From Maritimibacter sp. 55A14 (GTDB lineage: Bacteria; Pseudomonadota; Alphaproteobacteria; Rhodobacterales; Rhodobacteraceae): DNA of 64,000 nt. The stretch covers positions 62,001 through 126,000 of the forward strand of contig NZ_QEYE01000003.1 in assembly GCF_003122205.1 (NCBI RefSeq), read 5' to 3'. Numbering within the stretch: position 1 is the stretch's first letter; each line of letters starts with the position of its first letter. Shown piece by piece: positions 10,607-19,911 of this stretch. The position numbers and the translations under genes were made by a program. The notes beneath the pieces were generated by a model that worked only from the letters and a program-made list of their open reading frames with translations, was not told where the DNA came from and searched no databases.

Positions 10607-12607
10607 CTATTCGAACTCCATAATGACATCGTCCACCGCCAGGCTCGATCCGGGCTCGGCGTTGATCTTCGAGACCACGCCCGCGCGTTCGGCGCGCAGC
10701 ACGTTCTCCATCTTCATCGCCTCCACGGTGCAAAGCACCTGACCCTCCTGCACTTCGTCGCCCGCAGACACCGCCAGCGACACGACGAGACCCGGCATCG
10801 GGCAAAGCAGCATCCTGGAGGTGTCGGGCGGCGTCTTCTCCAGCATATGCGCCGACAGCTCGAACTGGCGCGGGGTCTGCACGCGCACGTCCAGATCGGC
10901 GCCGCGGTGACGCATCCGGAAGCCCAGCGGCTGCGGGGCGACCTTGGCAACGACCGTCTCGCCGTCCACGTCGAGCACCGCCAGCGGCCGGCCCGGCACC
11001 CAGTCGGAGGTGACGCGCAACGCGCCGTCATCGGCAAGGCGCACCGTCGCGCCGCCGCGGTCGGCGTCGATGGTCACCGGATAGTCGTGCCCGCCCAGCG
11101 ACACGACCCAGTCGCGGCCGACCTCGCGCTCGTGATGCGACATGCGCCCCGAGACCCGCGCCGCCCGGATCTCGGAAACCCGGTGCATCGCGGCCGCCCC
11201 CGCCGCCAGCTTTCGCAGCGCCGAGTCGTGCAGCACCGCGCCCGAGAACCCGTCGGGATACTCCTCGGCGATGAAGGCCGTGGTGATCTCGCCCGACACG
11301 AAGCGCGGGTGATCCATGACCGCCGAAAGGAAAGGCAGGTTGTGCCCGATACCCTCCAGCTCGAAACTGTCGAGCGCCACACGCATCCCCTCGATGGCAT
11401 GATCGCGCGTCGGCCCCCAGGTGCAGAGCTTGGCGATCATCGGGTCGTAATACATCGAGATCTCGCCGCCCTCATAGACGCCGGTGTCGTTGCGTACCAC
11501 GGAGGCGTCCTCGACATGCTCCTCGGGCGGGCGATAGCGCGTCAGCCGACCGATGGAGGGCAGGAAACTGCGGTACGGATCCTCGGCATAGAGCCGCGAT
11601 TCCATCGCCCAGCCGTCGAGCGAGATATCCTCCTGCGTCAGGTCGAGCTTCTCGCCCGCGGCGACCCTGATCATCTGCTCGACCAGATCGACCCCGGTGA
11701 TCAGTTCGGTCACCGGATGCTCCACCTGAAGCCGTGTGTTCATCTCCAGGAAGTAGAAATTGCGCTCGCCATCGACGATGAACTCCACCGTCCCGGCGCT
11801 GCTATAATCCACCGCGCGGGCCAGCGCCACGGCCTGTTCGCCCATCGCGCGGCGGGTCTTTTCATCGAGGAACGGGCTTGGCGCCTCCTCGATGACCTTC
11901 TGGTTCCGGCGCTGGATCGAGCACTCTCGCTCTCCAAGATAGAGGCAGTTACCGTGCTTGTCGCCCAACACCTGAATCTCGATGTGTCGCGGTTGGGTCA
12001 CAAATTTCTCGATAAATATGCGGTCATCGCCGAATGAGCTTGCGGCCTCGTTCCTGGAACTCTGGAAACCCTCGCGCGCCTCGTCGTCGTTCCAGGCGAT
12101 GCGCATGCCCTTGCCGCCACCCCCGGCGGAGGCCTTGATCATCACCGGATAGCCGATCTCGCCCGAGATTTTCACCGCCTCCTCGGCATCCTCGATGAGC
12201 CCCATATAGCCGGGCACCGTGGACACACCCGCTTCCTGTGCAAGCTTCTTGGAGGTGATCTTGTCGCCCATCGCCTCGATTGCGCCGGCGGGGGGGCCGA
12301 TGAAGGCCACGCCCTCGGCCTCCAGCGCCTCGGCGAACTTCCTGTTTTCGCTCAGGAACCCGTAACCCGGATGGACCGCCTCGGCGCCCGTCGCGCGGAT
12401 CGCCTCCATCACCTTGTCGATGACGATATAGGACTGGTTGGCGGGCGGGGGGCCGATATGCACCGCCTCGTCGGCCATCTGCACATGCAACGCATGGCGG
12501 TCCGCATCGGAATAGATTGCAACCGTGGCGATTCCCATCTTCCGCGCCGACTTGATGACCCGGCAGGCAATTTCGCCCCGGTTGGCAATCAGAATCTTAT
12601 TGAACAT
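10607..12607 (-). CDS. pccA: propionyl-CoA carboxylase alpha subunit (biotin carboxylase and carrier)
   Basis: 666 aa. The biotin carboxylase domain (residues 1-450) has the ATP-grasp glycine loop KASAGGGGKGMR and the segment LQVEHPVTE. A BT linker domain follows, and the C-terminal biotinyl domain ends with EAMKMEN, where K632 is the biotinylation site. It carboxylates biotin for transfer to propionyl-CoA by PccB, encoded 3.2 kb away in the same orientation. Length and linker distinguish it from acetyl-CoA carboxylase AccC (about 450 aa). It is the first committed step toward methylmalonyl-CoA. Confidence 0.94.
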   Translation of the reverse strand: MFNKILIANRGEIACRVIKSARKMGIATVAIYSDADRHALHVQMADEAVHIGPPPANQSYIVIDKVMEAIRATGAEAVHPGYGFLSENRKFAEALEAEGVAFIGPPAGAIEAMGDKITSKKLAQEAGVSTVPGYMGLIEDAEEAVKISGEIGYPVMIKASAGGGGKGMRIAWNDDEAREGFQSSRNEAASSFGDDRIFIEKFVTQPRHIEIQVLGDKHGNCLYLGERECSIQRRNQKVIEEAPSPFLDEKTRRAMGEQAVALARAVDYSSAGTVEFIVDGERNFYFLEMNTRLQVEHPVTELITGVDLVEQMIRVAAGEKLDLTQEDISLDGWAMESRLYAEDPYRSFLPSIGRLTRYRPPEEHVEDASVVRNDTGVYEGGEISMYYDPMIAKLCTWGPTRDHAIEGMRVALDSFELEGIGHNLPFLSAVMDHPRFVSGEITTAFIAEEYPDGFSGAVLHDSALRKLAAGAAAMHRVSEIRAARVSGRMSHHEREVGRDWVVSLGGHDYPVTIDADRGGATVRLADDGALRVTSDWVPGRPLAVLDVDGETVVAKVAPQPLGFRMRHRGADLDVRVQTPRQFELSAHMLEKTPPDTSRMLLCPMPGLVVSLAVSAGDEVQEGQVLCTVEAMKMENVLRAERAGVVSKINAEPGSSLAVDDVIMEFE

Positions 12608-12792
12608 GCTCGCTGTCCCTTTCCCTGGGTTACCGTTCCGGCCTTCTGGCCGTATCTTCGTGACACAATCGCAACAGTGGTTGCCCGATATGTTCTGTCA
12701 CATTTTTGTTGAATTCCATGCGGAAAGCTTTGGTGCCAAAGTCTGGCCAGGTTCGGAGCGACCGGACTGTGAATTGAAGAATGAGGTACACA

Positions 12793-14004
12793 ATGAAATA
12801 TGCAACCAAGCGCATCGCGACGCTGGCCGGTTCGACCGCGCTGGCATCCGCGATGCTCATGGCGCCTGCCTTCGCGGACACCTCCGCGCTGGACGCACGC
12901 GTCTCCACGCAGAGCGCGGGCACCGTGAACGTCCCGGCGAACACGGTCCTGACCTTCGGCGGCTACGTCAAGGCTGACTTCATCTACGACTTCGATCAGA
13001 CCCAGGGCGACACCATCTTCCCGCCGTCCCTGACGATCCCGGATTCGGCAGCCAATGACGGTGGTTTCCGCTTCCACGTGCGTCAGTCGCGCCTGAACAT
13101 CACCTCCACCACCCAGACGGGCATCGGTGAAGTGACCGCGAAGATCGAATGGGACCTGTTCGGCGGCCAAGGCAACCAGGCCGTTTCCAACTCCGAGCAC
13201 TTCCGTCTGCGTCACGCCTTCATCCAGACCAACGGCTGGACCATCGGTCAGTACTGGACCCTGTTCATGCCGCTGTCGTCCTATCCGGGCACCGTGGACT
13301 TCCAGGGCCCCTCGGGCATCCTGTTCGTGCGTCAGCCGCAGATCCGCTATACCCACCAGGTCAACGACATGTTCTCGGTCGCCTTCTCGGTCGAGAACCC
13401 GGAAACCATCGGTGACTCCGGCGGCTCCGTCAACAACAACGACCAAGTCCCGGATTTCGTCGCGGCAGTGCGCGCTGAAGGCGCCTGGGGTTCGGTCGAT
13501 GTTGCCGGTATCTACCGCAACATCGAAGACCCGAACCTTGCCCCGACCATCGGCGGTGTGCCTGTGACCGGGTCCGATTCCGATGACGGCTTCGGCATCA
13601 TGTTCGGCGGCATCTTCAACGCCTGGCAGGGCGGCTCCATCAACGGTAACGTTGCCTGGGGTGAAGGCATCGGCCGCTACGTGGTCGACGGCGCACCGGA
13701 CGCCCGTCTGGACGGTGGCGGCTCCGTCGACGCCGTCGAGGTTCTGATGTACAACATCGGCGTCACCCAGCAGCTCAGCCCGACCCTGTCGGCCGGCCTG
13801 CAATGGGGTGTGACCGAGATCGACGACACCTTCGCCGCTGCGACGGCTCCGGAAACCCAGCAGACCATCCACGCTTCGCTGTTCTGGTCCCCGACCGACC
13901 GCATGACGGTTGGCGCGGAAGTCAGCTGGAACGAGCTGGAACTGGTGAACGGTGCTTCCGAAGAAGCCACCCGTCTGCAGACCTCGGTTCAGTTCAACTT
14001 CTGA
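12793..14004 (+). CDS. DcaP-family outer-membrane porin
   Basis: 403 aa from ATG 12793 (GAGG at 7-10 bases; an earlier ATG at 12781 would spoil the signal peptide). A Sec signal peptide ends near MAPAFA-D. The first strand FGGYVKADFIYDFDQ, the repeated amphipathic strands and the terminal phenylalanine (SVQFNF) are hallmarks of a beta-barrel outer-membrane protein. The pattern matches the DcaP-like trimeric porins that take up dicarboxylates and other small anions. Codon choice is strongly biased, as for an abundant protein. A rho-independent terminator follows. Confidence 0.85.
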   Translation: MKYATKRIATLAGSTALASAMLMAPAFADTSALDARVSTQSAGTVNVPANTVLTFGGYVKADFIYDFDQTQGDTIFPPSLTIPDSAANDGGFRFHVRQSRLNITSTTQTGIGEVTAKIEWDLFGGQGNQAVSNSEHFRLRHAFIQTNGWTIGQYWTLFMPLSSYPGTVDFQGPSGILFVRQPQIRYTHQVNDMFSVAFSVENPETIGDSGGSVNNNDQVPDFVAAVRAEGAWGSVDVAGIYRNIEDPNLAPTIGGVPVTGSDSDDGFGIMFGGIFNAWQGGSINGNVAWGEGIGRYVVDGAPDARLDGGGSVDAVEVLMYNIGVTQQLSPTLSAGLQWGVTEIDDTFAAATAPETQQTIHASLFWSPTDRMTVGAEVSWNELELVNGASEEATRLQTSVQFNF

Positions 14005-14028
14005 TCTGACGATCTGAGGGGAATTCGG

Positions 14029-14054
14029 CGGGGCGGCCTTTGCGGGCCGCCCCG
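14029..14054 (+). terminator. rho-independent terminator of the porin gene
   Basis: CGGGGCGGCC (14029-14038) and GGCCGCCCCG (14045-14054) form a 10 bp GC stem with a TTTGCG loop, followed by TTTCCTTT. It starts 25 bases after the porin stop. Confidence 0.85.
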
Positions 14055-14071
14055 TTTCCTTTGCGGGGTGT

Positions 14072-14272
14072 TCAGTTGCAGACGCCCGCGTCGTCGCACA
14101 AGGCGCCCGCCGCGCCGCCGATGGCGGCACCGGCCAGCACGTTGCCGCCGGTCGCATCCGCGATGACAGCGCCACCCGCGGCCCCGACCCCGGCCCGCCC
14201 CAGGTCGTTGTTGAGACAACCGCCAAGCAGCGTGACCACCGCGAGCCCGGCGAGTTTTGTCCAGATTTGCAT
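14072..14272 (-). CDS. small glycine-rich lipoprotein
   Basis: 66 aa with a lipoprotein signal peptide; the lipobox LLGGC places the lipidated cysteine at C19. The mature part is an Ala/Gly zipper (AGVGAAGGAVIADATGG, AGAAIGGAAGA) ending CDDAGVCN, whose two cysteines may form a disulfide. Such glycine-zipper lipoproteins sit at the inner face of the outer membrane; their function is unknown. It converges on the porin terminator. Confidence 0.65.
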   Translation of the reverse strand: MQIWTKLAGLAVVTLLGGCLNNDLGRAGVGAAGGAVIADATGGNVLAGAAIGGAAGALCDDAGVCN

Positions 14273-14435
14273 TGCTCTCGTCCTCCATGATCCCGGTCTG
14301 TAAACGCCCCGGTTCCGTGCCGGTTCCGTTTGCAGACCCTCAGAAGAAGGATTTGAGCACCACGCAACGGCCGTGCAAGCAAAAACGGACGGTTCAGGCG
14401 GAATACCGCAGATATGTGAACGGCCGCAAAAAGGA

Positions 14436-14457
14436 CCCGGCCAGAGAACTGGCCGGG
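14436..14457 (-). terminator. minus-strand rho-independent terminator
   Basis: CCCGGCCAG (14436-14444) and CTGGCCGGG (14449-14457) form a 9 bp stem with an AGAA loop. On the minus strand the stem is followed by TCCTTTTTGC. It most simply ends a transcript from the 14,631-14,987 gene or an unannotated short RNA in this gap. The rest of the 14,273-14,630 gap shows no convincing gene. Confidence 0.65.
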
Positions 14458-14630
14458 CCCCAGCTGAGGGGAAGGGTAACGGTTATGGATACCACAGGCA
14501 GAAGTTAGGGTACTTGGAGCATCTGCCTTGTGCATACGATAGGACGCCGTCCCGGACACCGCCAGCATGGCGTTCCGCCCCGCCCCGCGATGAGCAGAAT
14601 GCCGCCAGATCGAGTTTTTGCTGCGCGGGA

Positions 14631-14987
14631 TCATGCCGATCCCCCGTCGAAGATATCCGGGAATGTCCGCCGTGCGGCGCTCACGTCGATTCTCAGCAGT
14701 GCGTCGTAACTGGCCGGATCGAAGGGATCTTCGGCGGGAATCACCTCGCGCCCGAAGAGCCAGGACAGCCGCCCGGCATCCAGATTGCCCCGCTCAAACG
14801 GCGTTTCGCCATAAACCGACCAGAGTGCGTGCAGAAAGCCCGAATCGGCACGCCGGTCCGCAGCGCGGCGGTCGGCGAAGCGTTCGCGGCGCACAATCGG
14901 CGTGGCTCCGGCCTTGGCCGGGCGGCGGATCGTGAACTGGTAATCAGTTCCGGGCAGTCGTGAGGGGATTCCGCGGTGCTTCAGCAT
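14631..14987 (-). CDS. hypothetical protein, 118 aa
   Basis: No recognised domain, signal peptide or membrane segment. The N-terminal half is strongly basic (RRPAKAGATPIVRRERFADRRAADRRAD). The C-terminal half is acidic and aromatic (LHALWSVYGETPFERGNLDAGRLSWLFGREV). It is oriented like the neighbouring lipoprotein genes, which lie on both sides. Coding potential rests on length, strand context and a downstream terminator; the function cannot be inferred. Confidence 0.5.
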   Translation of the reverse strand: MLKHRGIPSRLPGTDYQFTIRRPAKAGATPIVRRERFADRRAADRRADSGFLHALWSVYGETPFERGNLDAGRLSWLFGREVIPAEDPFDPASYDALLRIDVSAARRTFPDIFDGGSA

Positions 14988-15065
14988 GAGACCCCCTGCG
15001 GATAAGGGGTCTGAAGGGGGGCGGGCGCGTGGGCAAAGCCCTGCGCGCGCCGCCCCGAAACAGAA

Positions 15066-15200
15066 TCAGTACTTCGTGGTTGCCGGTTCTTCCATGATCG
15101 GCTCCGGCTCCACGTACACGACCTCTTCCTCTTGCTGCGCGCAGGCAGCGGCAAAGGAAACCAGGCCAAGGGCGAGGACCAGTTTGTAGTATTTGGACAT
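15066..15200 (-). CDS. 44-residue lipoprotein with acidic tail
   Basis: ATG at 15200, stop at 15066-15068, with a GGAGTAAAG ribosome binding site. The product is MSKYYKLVLALGLVSFAAAC followed by AQQEEEVVYVEPEPIMEEPATTKY. It has an N-terminal hydrophobic signal, a lipobox-like FAAAC with C20 as lipidation site, and a glutamate/proline-rich tail. Short lipoproteins of this type are common in Rhodobacterales and easily missed. Function unknown. An inverted repeat about 70-90 bases upstream may be regulatory. Confidence 0.65.
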   Translation of the reverse strand: MSKYYKLVLALGLVSFAAACAQQEEEVVYVEPEPIMEEPATTKY

Positions 15201-15269
15201 TCTTTACTCCTCAGTCTTTCAAAACTACGCCCCGCTTCGGCCTCAGGCTCCACGGTGCGTATGCTAGAG

Positions 15270-15291
15270 GTGGTCATTTTAGCGTGACCAC
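15270..15291. promoter_or_regulatory. 7 bp inverted repeat upstream of the 44-aa lipoprotein gene
   Basis: GTGGTCA (15270-15276) and TGACCAC (15285-15291) flank an 8-base spacer. On the minus strand the spacer region reads CGCTAAAATG, including a possible -10 box TAAAAT, so a protein bound here would cover the promoter. The regulator is unknown. Confidence 0.35.
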
Positions 15292-15414
15292 TGTCCACGT
15301 TACGCGAAAAAATCGCAAGAGGATAGGATCGCATATTCGCATCGGCAGAATGTGACGCGTTTGCACCAGCAGCATGGCAGAATGAGGAAGCGTCCGCATG
15401 GCGTTGCCCCAGCA

Positions 15415-15810
15415 TCAAAAAGCCTCCCAAATGCAACGCCCGTCCTCGGGGCGGAAAGCCTCGAAGAACTGGGTGGCCTCGGGGTCGGCCTGGCCGTGCG
15501 GGACGGCGCGGTCCGAGAGCGACACGATGACGCGGGCGGGTGTCCGTCCGGCCTCGGCGATGAGCGGCAGCGCGACGGTTTTGCACAGATGCGCGAGGTC
15601 GGATTCGGCCTCGGCGAAGGTGATCCCGCCGTCCGCCTGCGCGATCCGCGGCGCCAGGAAGCGCAGCCGCAGCGGCGCGGCCGCGCCGTCCTCCCAGATC
15701 GCCTCCAGCAGCGAGACAGGCTGCCCGGAAGGTACATCGTAGGACTTGCCCTCCGCCGTGGCCGGCCCGGCGGCCAGCGCCGCCAGCAGCATGATTGTGC
15801 CTCGTGTCAT
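15415..15810 (-). CDS. exported hypothetical protein (DUF6497-like)
   Basis: 131 aa with a signal peptide (residues 1-19, ATAE cleavage). The mature region carries VPSGQPVSLLEAIWE, LRFLAPRIA, DLAHLC and VIVSLSDRAVPHGQADPEATQFFEAFRPEDGRCIWEAF. This pattern recurs in an exported Rhodobacteraceae family that I tentatively equate with DUF6497. Two cysteines may form a periplasmic disulfide. It follows pccB on the same strand with a 10-base gap and is likely cotranscribed with it, but no role in propionate use is known. Confidence 0.65.
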   Translation of the reverse strand: MTRGTIMLLAALAAGPATAEGKSYDVPSGQPVSLLEAIWEDGAAAPLRLRFLAPRIAQADGGITFAEAESDLAHLCKTVALPLIAEAGRTPARVIVSLSDRAVPHGQADPEATQFFEAFRPEDGRCIWEAF

Positions 15811-15820
15811 CGCCTGACCT

Positions 15821-17353
15821 TCAGAGTGGAATGTTGTCGTGTTTCTTCCAGGGGTTCGTCTGCTTCTTGTTGCGAAGCGACGCGAAGGCCCGGCAGACGC
15901 GTTTGCGGGTGGAATGGGGCTGGATCACCTCGTCGATGAAGCCGCGTTCCGCCGCCACGAATGGATTGGCGAAACGGTCCTCGTAATCCTTGGTGCGCGC
16001 CGCGATCTTCTCGGCGTCGCCCAACTCGCTGCGATAGAGGATCTCGGTCGCGCCCTTGGCACCCATCACCGCGATCTCGGCGGTGGGCCAGGCATAGTTG
16101 AAATCGCCCCGGATGTGCTTGGAACTCATCACGTCATAGGCCCCGCCATAGGCCTTGCGCGTGATGACCGTGACCTTTGGCACCGTCGCCTCGCCGAAGG
16201 CGAAGAGAAGCTTCGCGCCATGCTTGATGACGCCGCCGAATTCCTGGCCCGTCCCCGGCAGGAAGCCCGGCACGTCGACGAAGGTCAGGATCGGGATCTC
16301 GAAGGCATCGCAGAACCGCACGAAACGTGCCGCCTTTCGGGAACTGTCGATATCCAGGCAGCCGGCCAGCACCATCGGCTGGTTGGCCACCACGCCCACG
16401 GTCTGGCCTTCCAGCCGGATGAAGCCGGTGATCATGTTCTTCGCGAACTCGGCCTGGATCTCGTAGAAATCCCCCTCGTCCGCGGTCTTCACGATCAACT
16501 CCTTCATGTCGTAGGGCATGTTGGGGTTTTCGGGGATCAGCGTGTCGAGTGACATGTCCAACCGCTCCGGGTCGTCGAAGAACGGCCGGTGCGGCGGTTT
16601 CTCGCGGTTATTGAGCGGCAGCATGTCGATCAGCCGGCGCACCTCCATCAGTGCTTCCAGATCGTTCTCGAAGGCCGCATCCGCGACCGAGGACTTGGTG
16701 GTGTGGGTCTTGGCCCCGCCCAGTTCCTCCGCCGTCACGACCTCGTTGGTGACCGTCTTCACCACGTCGGGGCCGGTGACGAACATGTAGGAGCTGTCCT
16801 TGACCATGAATATGAAGTCGGTCATCGCCGGGGAATAGACCGCGCCGCCCGCGCAGGGGCCCATGATGACGCTGATCTGCGGCACCACACCCGAGGCCAT
16901 GATGTTGCGCTGGAACACGTCCGCATAGCCCGCCAGCGAGGCCACACCCTCCTGGATGCGCGCCCCGCCGGAATCGTTGAGCCCGATCACCGGCGCGCCG
17001 TTTTGCATCGCCATATCCATGATCTTGCAGATTTTCTGCGCGTGGGTTTCGCTCAAGGAGCCGCCGAAGACGGTGAAATCCTGGCTGAAGACATAGACCA
17101 GGCGGCCGTTGACCGTGCCCCAGCCGGTCACCACGCCGTCGCCGGAATACTTGCTGTCCTGCATCCCGAAATCGGTGCAGCGATGCGACACGAACATGTC
17201 GAATTCCTCGAAGGAGCCGGGATCGAGCAGCAGTTCGATCCGTTCGCGCGCGGTCAGCTTGCCCTTGCTGTGCTGCGCCTCCACGCGCCGCGCGCCGCCG
17301 CCTTCGCGGGCATCGCCGCGGCGTCTCTCAAGCTCCTGCAGGATGTCTTTCAT
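15821..17353 (-). CDS. pccB: propionyl-CoA carboxylase beta subunit (carboxyltransferase)
   Basis: 510 aa from ATG 17353, the standard PccB length; an open extension to 17,545 would run through the promoter repeats. The two crotonase-like carboxyltransferase halves carry the family segments [38 protein letters not shown] and [10 protein letters not shown]. With PccA it makes (S)-methylmalonyl-CoA from propionyl-CoA and bicarbonate. The region 70-125 bases upstream holds several TTTGC/GCAAA repeats like those bound by ScfR-family regulators such as PccR, whose likely gene is at 22,085-23,506. Confidence 0.94.
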   Translation of the reverse strand: MKDILQELERRRGDAREGGGARRVEAQHSKGKLTARERIELLLDPGSFEEFDMFVSHRCTDFGMQDSKYSGDGVVTGWGTVNGRLVYVFSQDFTVFGGSLSETHAQKICKIMDMAMQNGAPVIGLNDSGGARIQEGVASLAGYADVFQRNIMASGVVPQISVIMGPCAGGAVYSPAMTDFIFMVKDSSYMFVTGPDVVKTVTNEVVTAEELGGAKTHTTKSSVADAAFENDLEALMEVRRLIDMLPLNNREKPPHRPFFDDPERLDMSLDTLIPENPNMPYDMKELIVKTADEGDFYEIQAEFAKNMITGFIRLEGQTVGVVANQPMVLAGCLDIDSSRKAARFVRFCDAFEIPILTFVDVPGFLPGTGQEFGGVIKHGAKLLFAFGEATVPKVTVITRKAYGGAYDVMSSKHIRGDFNYAWPTAEIAVMGAKGATEILYRSELGDAEKIAARTKDYEDRFANPFVAAERGFIDEVIQPHSTRKRVCRAFASLRNKKQTNPWKKHDNIPL

Positions 17354-17425
17354 CGCCGGTCTCCCCCTGAGTATCAGCGCGAACATACCGTTGGCGGACA
17401 GGCCGGGAAAGGTAAATATGGAATA

Positions 17426-17474
17426 TTTGCAAAGTCTTGGCAGAAGTAAGAAAGCAAATTGCAAATTAGCAAAT
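17426..17474. promoter_or_regulatory. TTTGCAAA-type operator cluster upstream of pccB (predicted ScfR/PccR sites)
   Basis: A perfect TTTGCAAA octamer is at 17426-17433, and three GCAAAT repeats begin at 17454, 17461 and 17469. All lie 73-121 bases before the pccB start. The ScfR/RamB/PccR family is known to bind TTTGCAAA-like elements, and in Rhodobacter sphaeroides PccR activates pccB through them. Binding here is inferred from the motif and context. Confidence 0.65.
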
Positions 17475-17571
17475 CCCGCAGGCATCGGCACAAACATTCC
17501 GGAAGGGCTTGTGCCGCCGCGCAGGACCGGCTTGGCTGGGCGCATCGGGAAACGATAGGGGGTGCTGCGCC

Positions 17572-18615
17572 ATGCGATCGGACCGTGTCATTCAGGTCGT
17601 GTCCGCCCATGCCGAGGGCGAGGTGGGCGATGTCATCACCGGCGGGATTGCACCGCCGCCGGGAGACACGCTCTGGGCGCAGCGCGACCACCTGGCCGCC
17701 GACGGGCGGCTGCGCGATTTCGTGCTGAACGAGCCGCGCGGCGGCGTCTTCCGGCACGTCAATCTGCTGGTCCCCGCGAAGGACCCCCGCGCCGTCATGG
17801 GTTTTCTGACGATGGAACCCGAACATACCCCGCCCATGTCCGGCTCCAACACGATCTGCGTGGCCACCGTGCTGCTGGAGACGGGGCTGATCCCGATGGA
17901 GGAGCCCGTCACCCGCTTCACGCTGGCAGCCGCCGCCGGGCTGGTGGAGATCACCGCGCGCTGCGAGAACGGCAAGGCACGCGATATCGAATTGACGAAC
18001 GTGCCCGCTTTCGCCGACCGGCTGGACGCCGCGCTGGAGGTGGAGGGGCTGGGGCGGCTGACCGTCGATACCGCCTTCGGCGGCGACAGTTTCGTGCTGG
18101 TCCGCAGCGAGGAAGCTGGCCTGCCGCTCGTCCCCGGCAACGCCCGCGCGCTGGCCGCACTTGGCGCGCGGATCACCGCCGCGGCCAATGAGCAGTTGGG
18201 TTTCCGCCACCCCGCACAGCCCTGGGCGCACATATCCTTCTGCCAGTTCACCGAGGCGGTGAGCGAATGCGACGGCGTGAAGACCGGCCGCTCCGCCGTG
18301 GTGATCGACCCCGGCAAGATCGACCGCTCGCCCACCGGCACGGGCTGTTCGGCGCGCATGGCCGTGATGGCGGCGCGGGGCGAGTTGAGGCCGGGCGAGC
18401 CCTATGCCGGGCTCTCGATCCTGGGCGGCCGCTTCGATTGCCGCTTCGAGGCCAAGACGCAGCTCGCTGGACGGCCCGCCATCATCCCCCGCGTGCGCGG
18501 ACGCGGCTGGATCACCGGCATGCATCAGCTTTTGCTCGACCCCACCGACCCCTGGCCGCGCGGCTACCGCCTGACGGATACATGGCCCGAGATGCCGGCT
18601 GCGGCACGCGCATAG
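17572..18615 (+). CDS. proline racemase superfamily, probable trans-3-hydroxy-L-proline dehydratase
   Basis: 347 aa PF05544-type protein. At the first catalytic position, where racemases and epimerases usually have MCGH, this protein has PPMSGSNT with S90. At the second it has DRSPTGTGC with T255 instead of SPC. Loss of the second cysteine is associated with dehydratases of trans-3-hydroxyproline rather than epimerases, so a dehydratase (making pyrroline-2-carboxylate) is favoured. The Ser/Thr pair makes any racemase activity unlikely. It is divergent from pccB; no other hydroxyproline genes are adjacent. The start at 17572 is supported by AGGGGGTG upstream. Confidence 0.7.
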   Translation: MRSDRVIQVVSAHAEGEVGDVITGGIAPPPGDTLWAQRDHLAADGRLRDFVLNEPRGGVFRHVNLLVPAKDPRAVMGFLTMEPEHTPPMSGSNTICVATVLLETGLIPMEEPVTRFTLAAAAGLVEITARCENGKARDIELTNVPAFADRLDAALEVEGLGRLTVDTAFGGDSFVLVRSEEAGLPLVPGNARALAALGARITAAANEQLGFRHPAQPWAHISFCQFTEAVSECDGVKTGRSAVVIDPGKIDRSPTGTGCSARMAVMAARGELRPGEPYAGLSILGGRFDCRFEAKTQLAGRPAIIPRVRGRGWITGMHQLLLDPTDPWPRGYRLTDTWPEMPAAARA

Positions 18616-18670
18616 CCGCCATTCGCGGGCGCATATGGACATCGCCGCGCGCAGGCGTAAATTCTGCGCC

Positions 18671-19888
18671 ATGACATCCCGCCCCGAGGTGCGATTTCTC
18701 GACCGCACCACCCCGCCGCATATCCTGACGCTTGTGCTCTTCGCCGGTCTCTCGGCGATGGCGATGAACGTGTTCCTGCCGTCGCTGCCCTCGATGACCG
18801 CATATTTCGAAACCGAGTACCGGGTGATGCAGCTTTCCGTCGCGCTCTATCTGGCGATGAATGCCGGGCTGCAACTGCTGATCGGCCCGATTTCCGACCG
18901 CTACGGACGCAGGCCGGTCATCCTGTGGTCCGCGATGCTGTTCGTGCTGGCCACGATCGGCTGCATCCTGGCCCCCACGGCGGAGGTCTTCCTGGGGTTC
19001 CGCATGGCGCAGGCTGTGATCGTCACCGGCATGGTGCTGAGCCGCGCCATCGTCCGCGACATGGTGCCGGAGGCCGAGGCCGCCAGCATGATCGGCTATG
19101 TGACGATGGGCATGGCGGTGGTGCCGATGATCGGCCCGGCGATCGGCGGTGTGCTCGACGAACTCTTTGGCTGGCAGGCCAATTTCATCATGCTCGCGCT
19201 TGGCGGCGTGCTGGTCTGGCTGGTGGCCTGGGCCGACCAGGGCGAGACGGCGGCGGGCGGCGCGACCAGCCTACGCGCCCAGATCGCACAATACCCCGAA
19301 TTGCTGCGCGCCCATCGGTTCTGGGGCTACGCGCTGACCGCCGCCTTCTCGTCGGGCGCATTTTTCGCATATCTCGGCGGTGCGCCCTTCGTGGGTGCGC
19401 AGGTCTACGGGCTGGCACCGGCCGCCTTGGGCCTCTATTTCGGCGCGCCCGCGTTGGGTTACGCGCTGGGAAATTTCCTCTCCGGGCGCTATTCGGTGCG
19501 GCTGGGGATCAACAGGATGGTGCTGCTGGGGTCCGCGCTCTGCGCCGCCGGGCTGGCGGTCTCGCTGGTGCTGTCGCTGTCGGGGATCAGCAGCGCGCTC
19601 CTCTTCTTCGGCTTCATGACCTTCGTGGGGCTGGGCAACGGGCTGGTGCTGCCCAACGCGACCGCCGGGCTGCTGTCGGTGCGCCCGCATCTGGCCGGCA
19701 CCGCCAGCGGGCTGGGCGGCGCGATCATGATCGGCGGCGGCGCGGCGCTTTCGGCCCTGGCGGGCGCGCTCTTGAAACCCGGCTCGGGCGCGCTGCCGCT
19801 GCAATGGATCATGGCGCTCACATCGGGCGCGGCGGTGCTGTCGATCCTCTACGTTCTCCGGCGCGAGCGGCAACTCGCCCGCGCCTGA
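18671..19888 (+). CDS. Bcr/CflA-type multidrug efflux MFS transporter
   Basis: 405 aa with 12 predicted hydrophobic segments. The MFS signature between helices 2 and 3 reads GPISDRYGRRPVIL, and the drug:H+ antiporter motif C region GPAIGGVLDELFGW lies in helix 5. The order and spacing match the Bcr/CflA (DHA1) subfamily, which exports drugs or small metabolites across the inner membrane in exchange for protons. It starts 55 bases after the racemase-like gene and is probably cotranscribed. The substrate is unknown. Confidence 0.82.
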   Translation: MTSRPEVRFLDRTTPPHILTLVLFAGLSAMAMNVFLPSLPSMTAYFETEYRVMQLSVALYLAMNAGLQLLIGPISDRYGRRPVILWSAMLFVLATIGCILAPTAEVFLGFRMAQAVIVTGMVLSRAIVRDMVPEAEAASMIGYVTMGMAVVPMIGPAIGGVLDELFGWQANFIMLALGGVLVWLVAWADQGETAAGGATSLRAQIAQYPELLRAHRFWGYALTAAFSSGAFFAYLGGAPFVGAQVYGLAPAALGLYFGAPALGYALGNFLSGRYSVRLGINRMVLLGSALCAAGLAVSLVLSLSGISSALLFFGFMTFVGLGNGLVLPNATAGLLSVRPHLAGTASGLGGAIMIGGGAALSALAGALLKPGSGALPLQWIMALTSGAAVLSILYVLRRERQLARA

Positions 19889-19911
19889 GTCCACGACGCG
19901 TTTACCGCGCG

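Noticed and set aside
14483-14560. Minus-strand peptide ending CSKYPNFCLWYP just before the 14436-14457 terminator
   Set aside because: Attractive position, but no start codon with a ribosome binding site is available in that frame.
12589-14634. 681-codon minus-strand frame opposite the porin
   Set aside because: Antisense to the DcaP-type porin; open only because of biased codon use in the porin gene.
17374-18711. 445-codon minus-strand frame opposite the proline racemase-like gene
   Set aside because: Antisense shadow; the racemase-like frame has unmistakable family motifs and this one has none.
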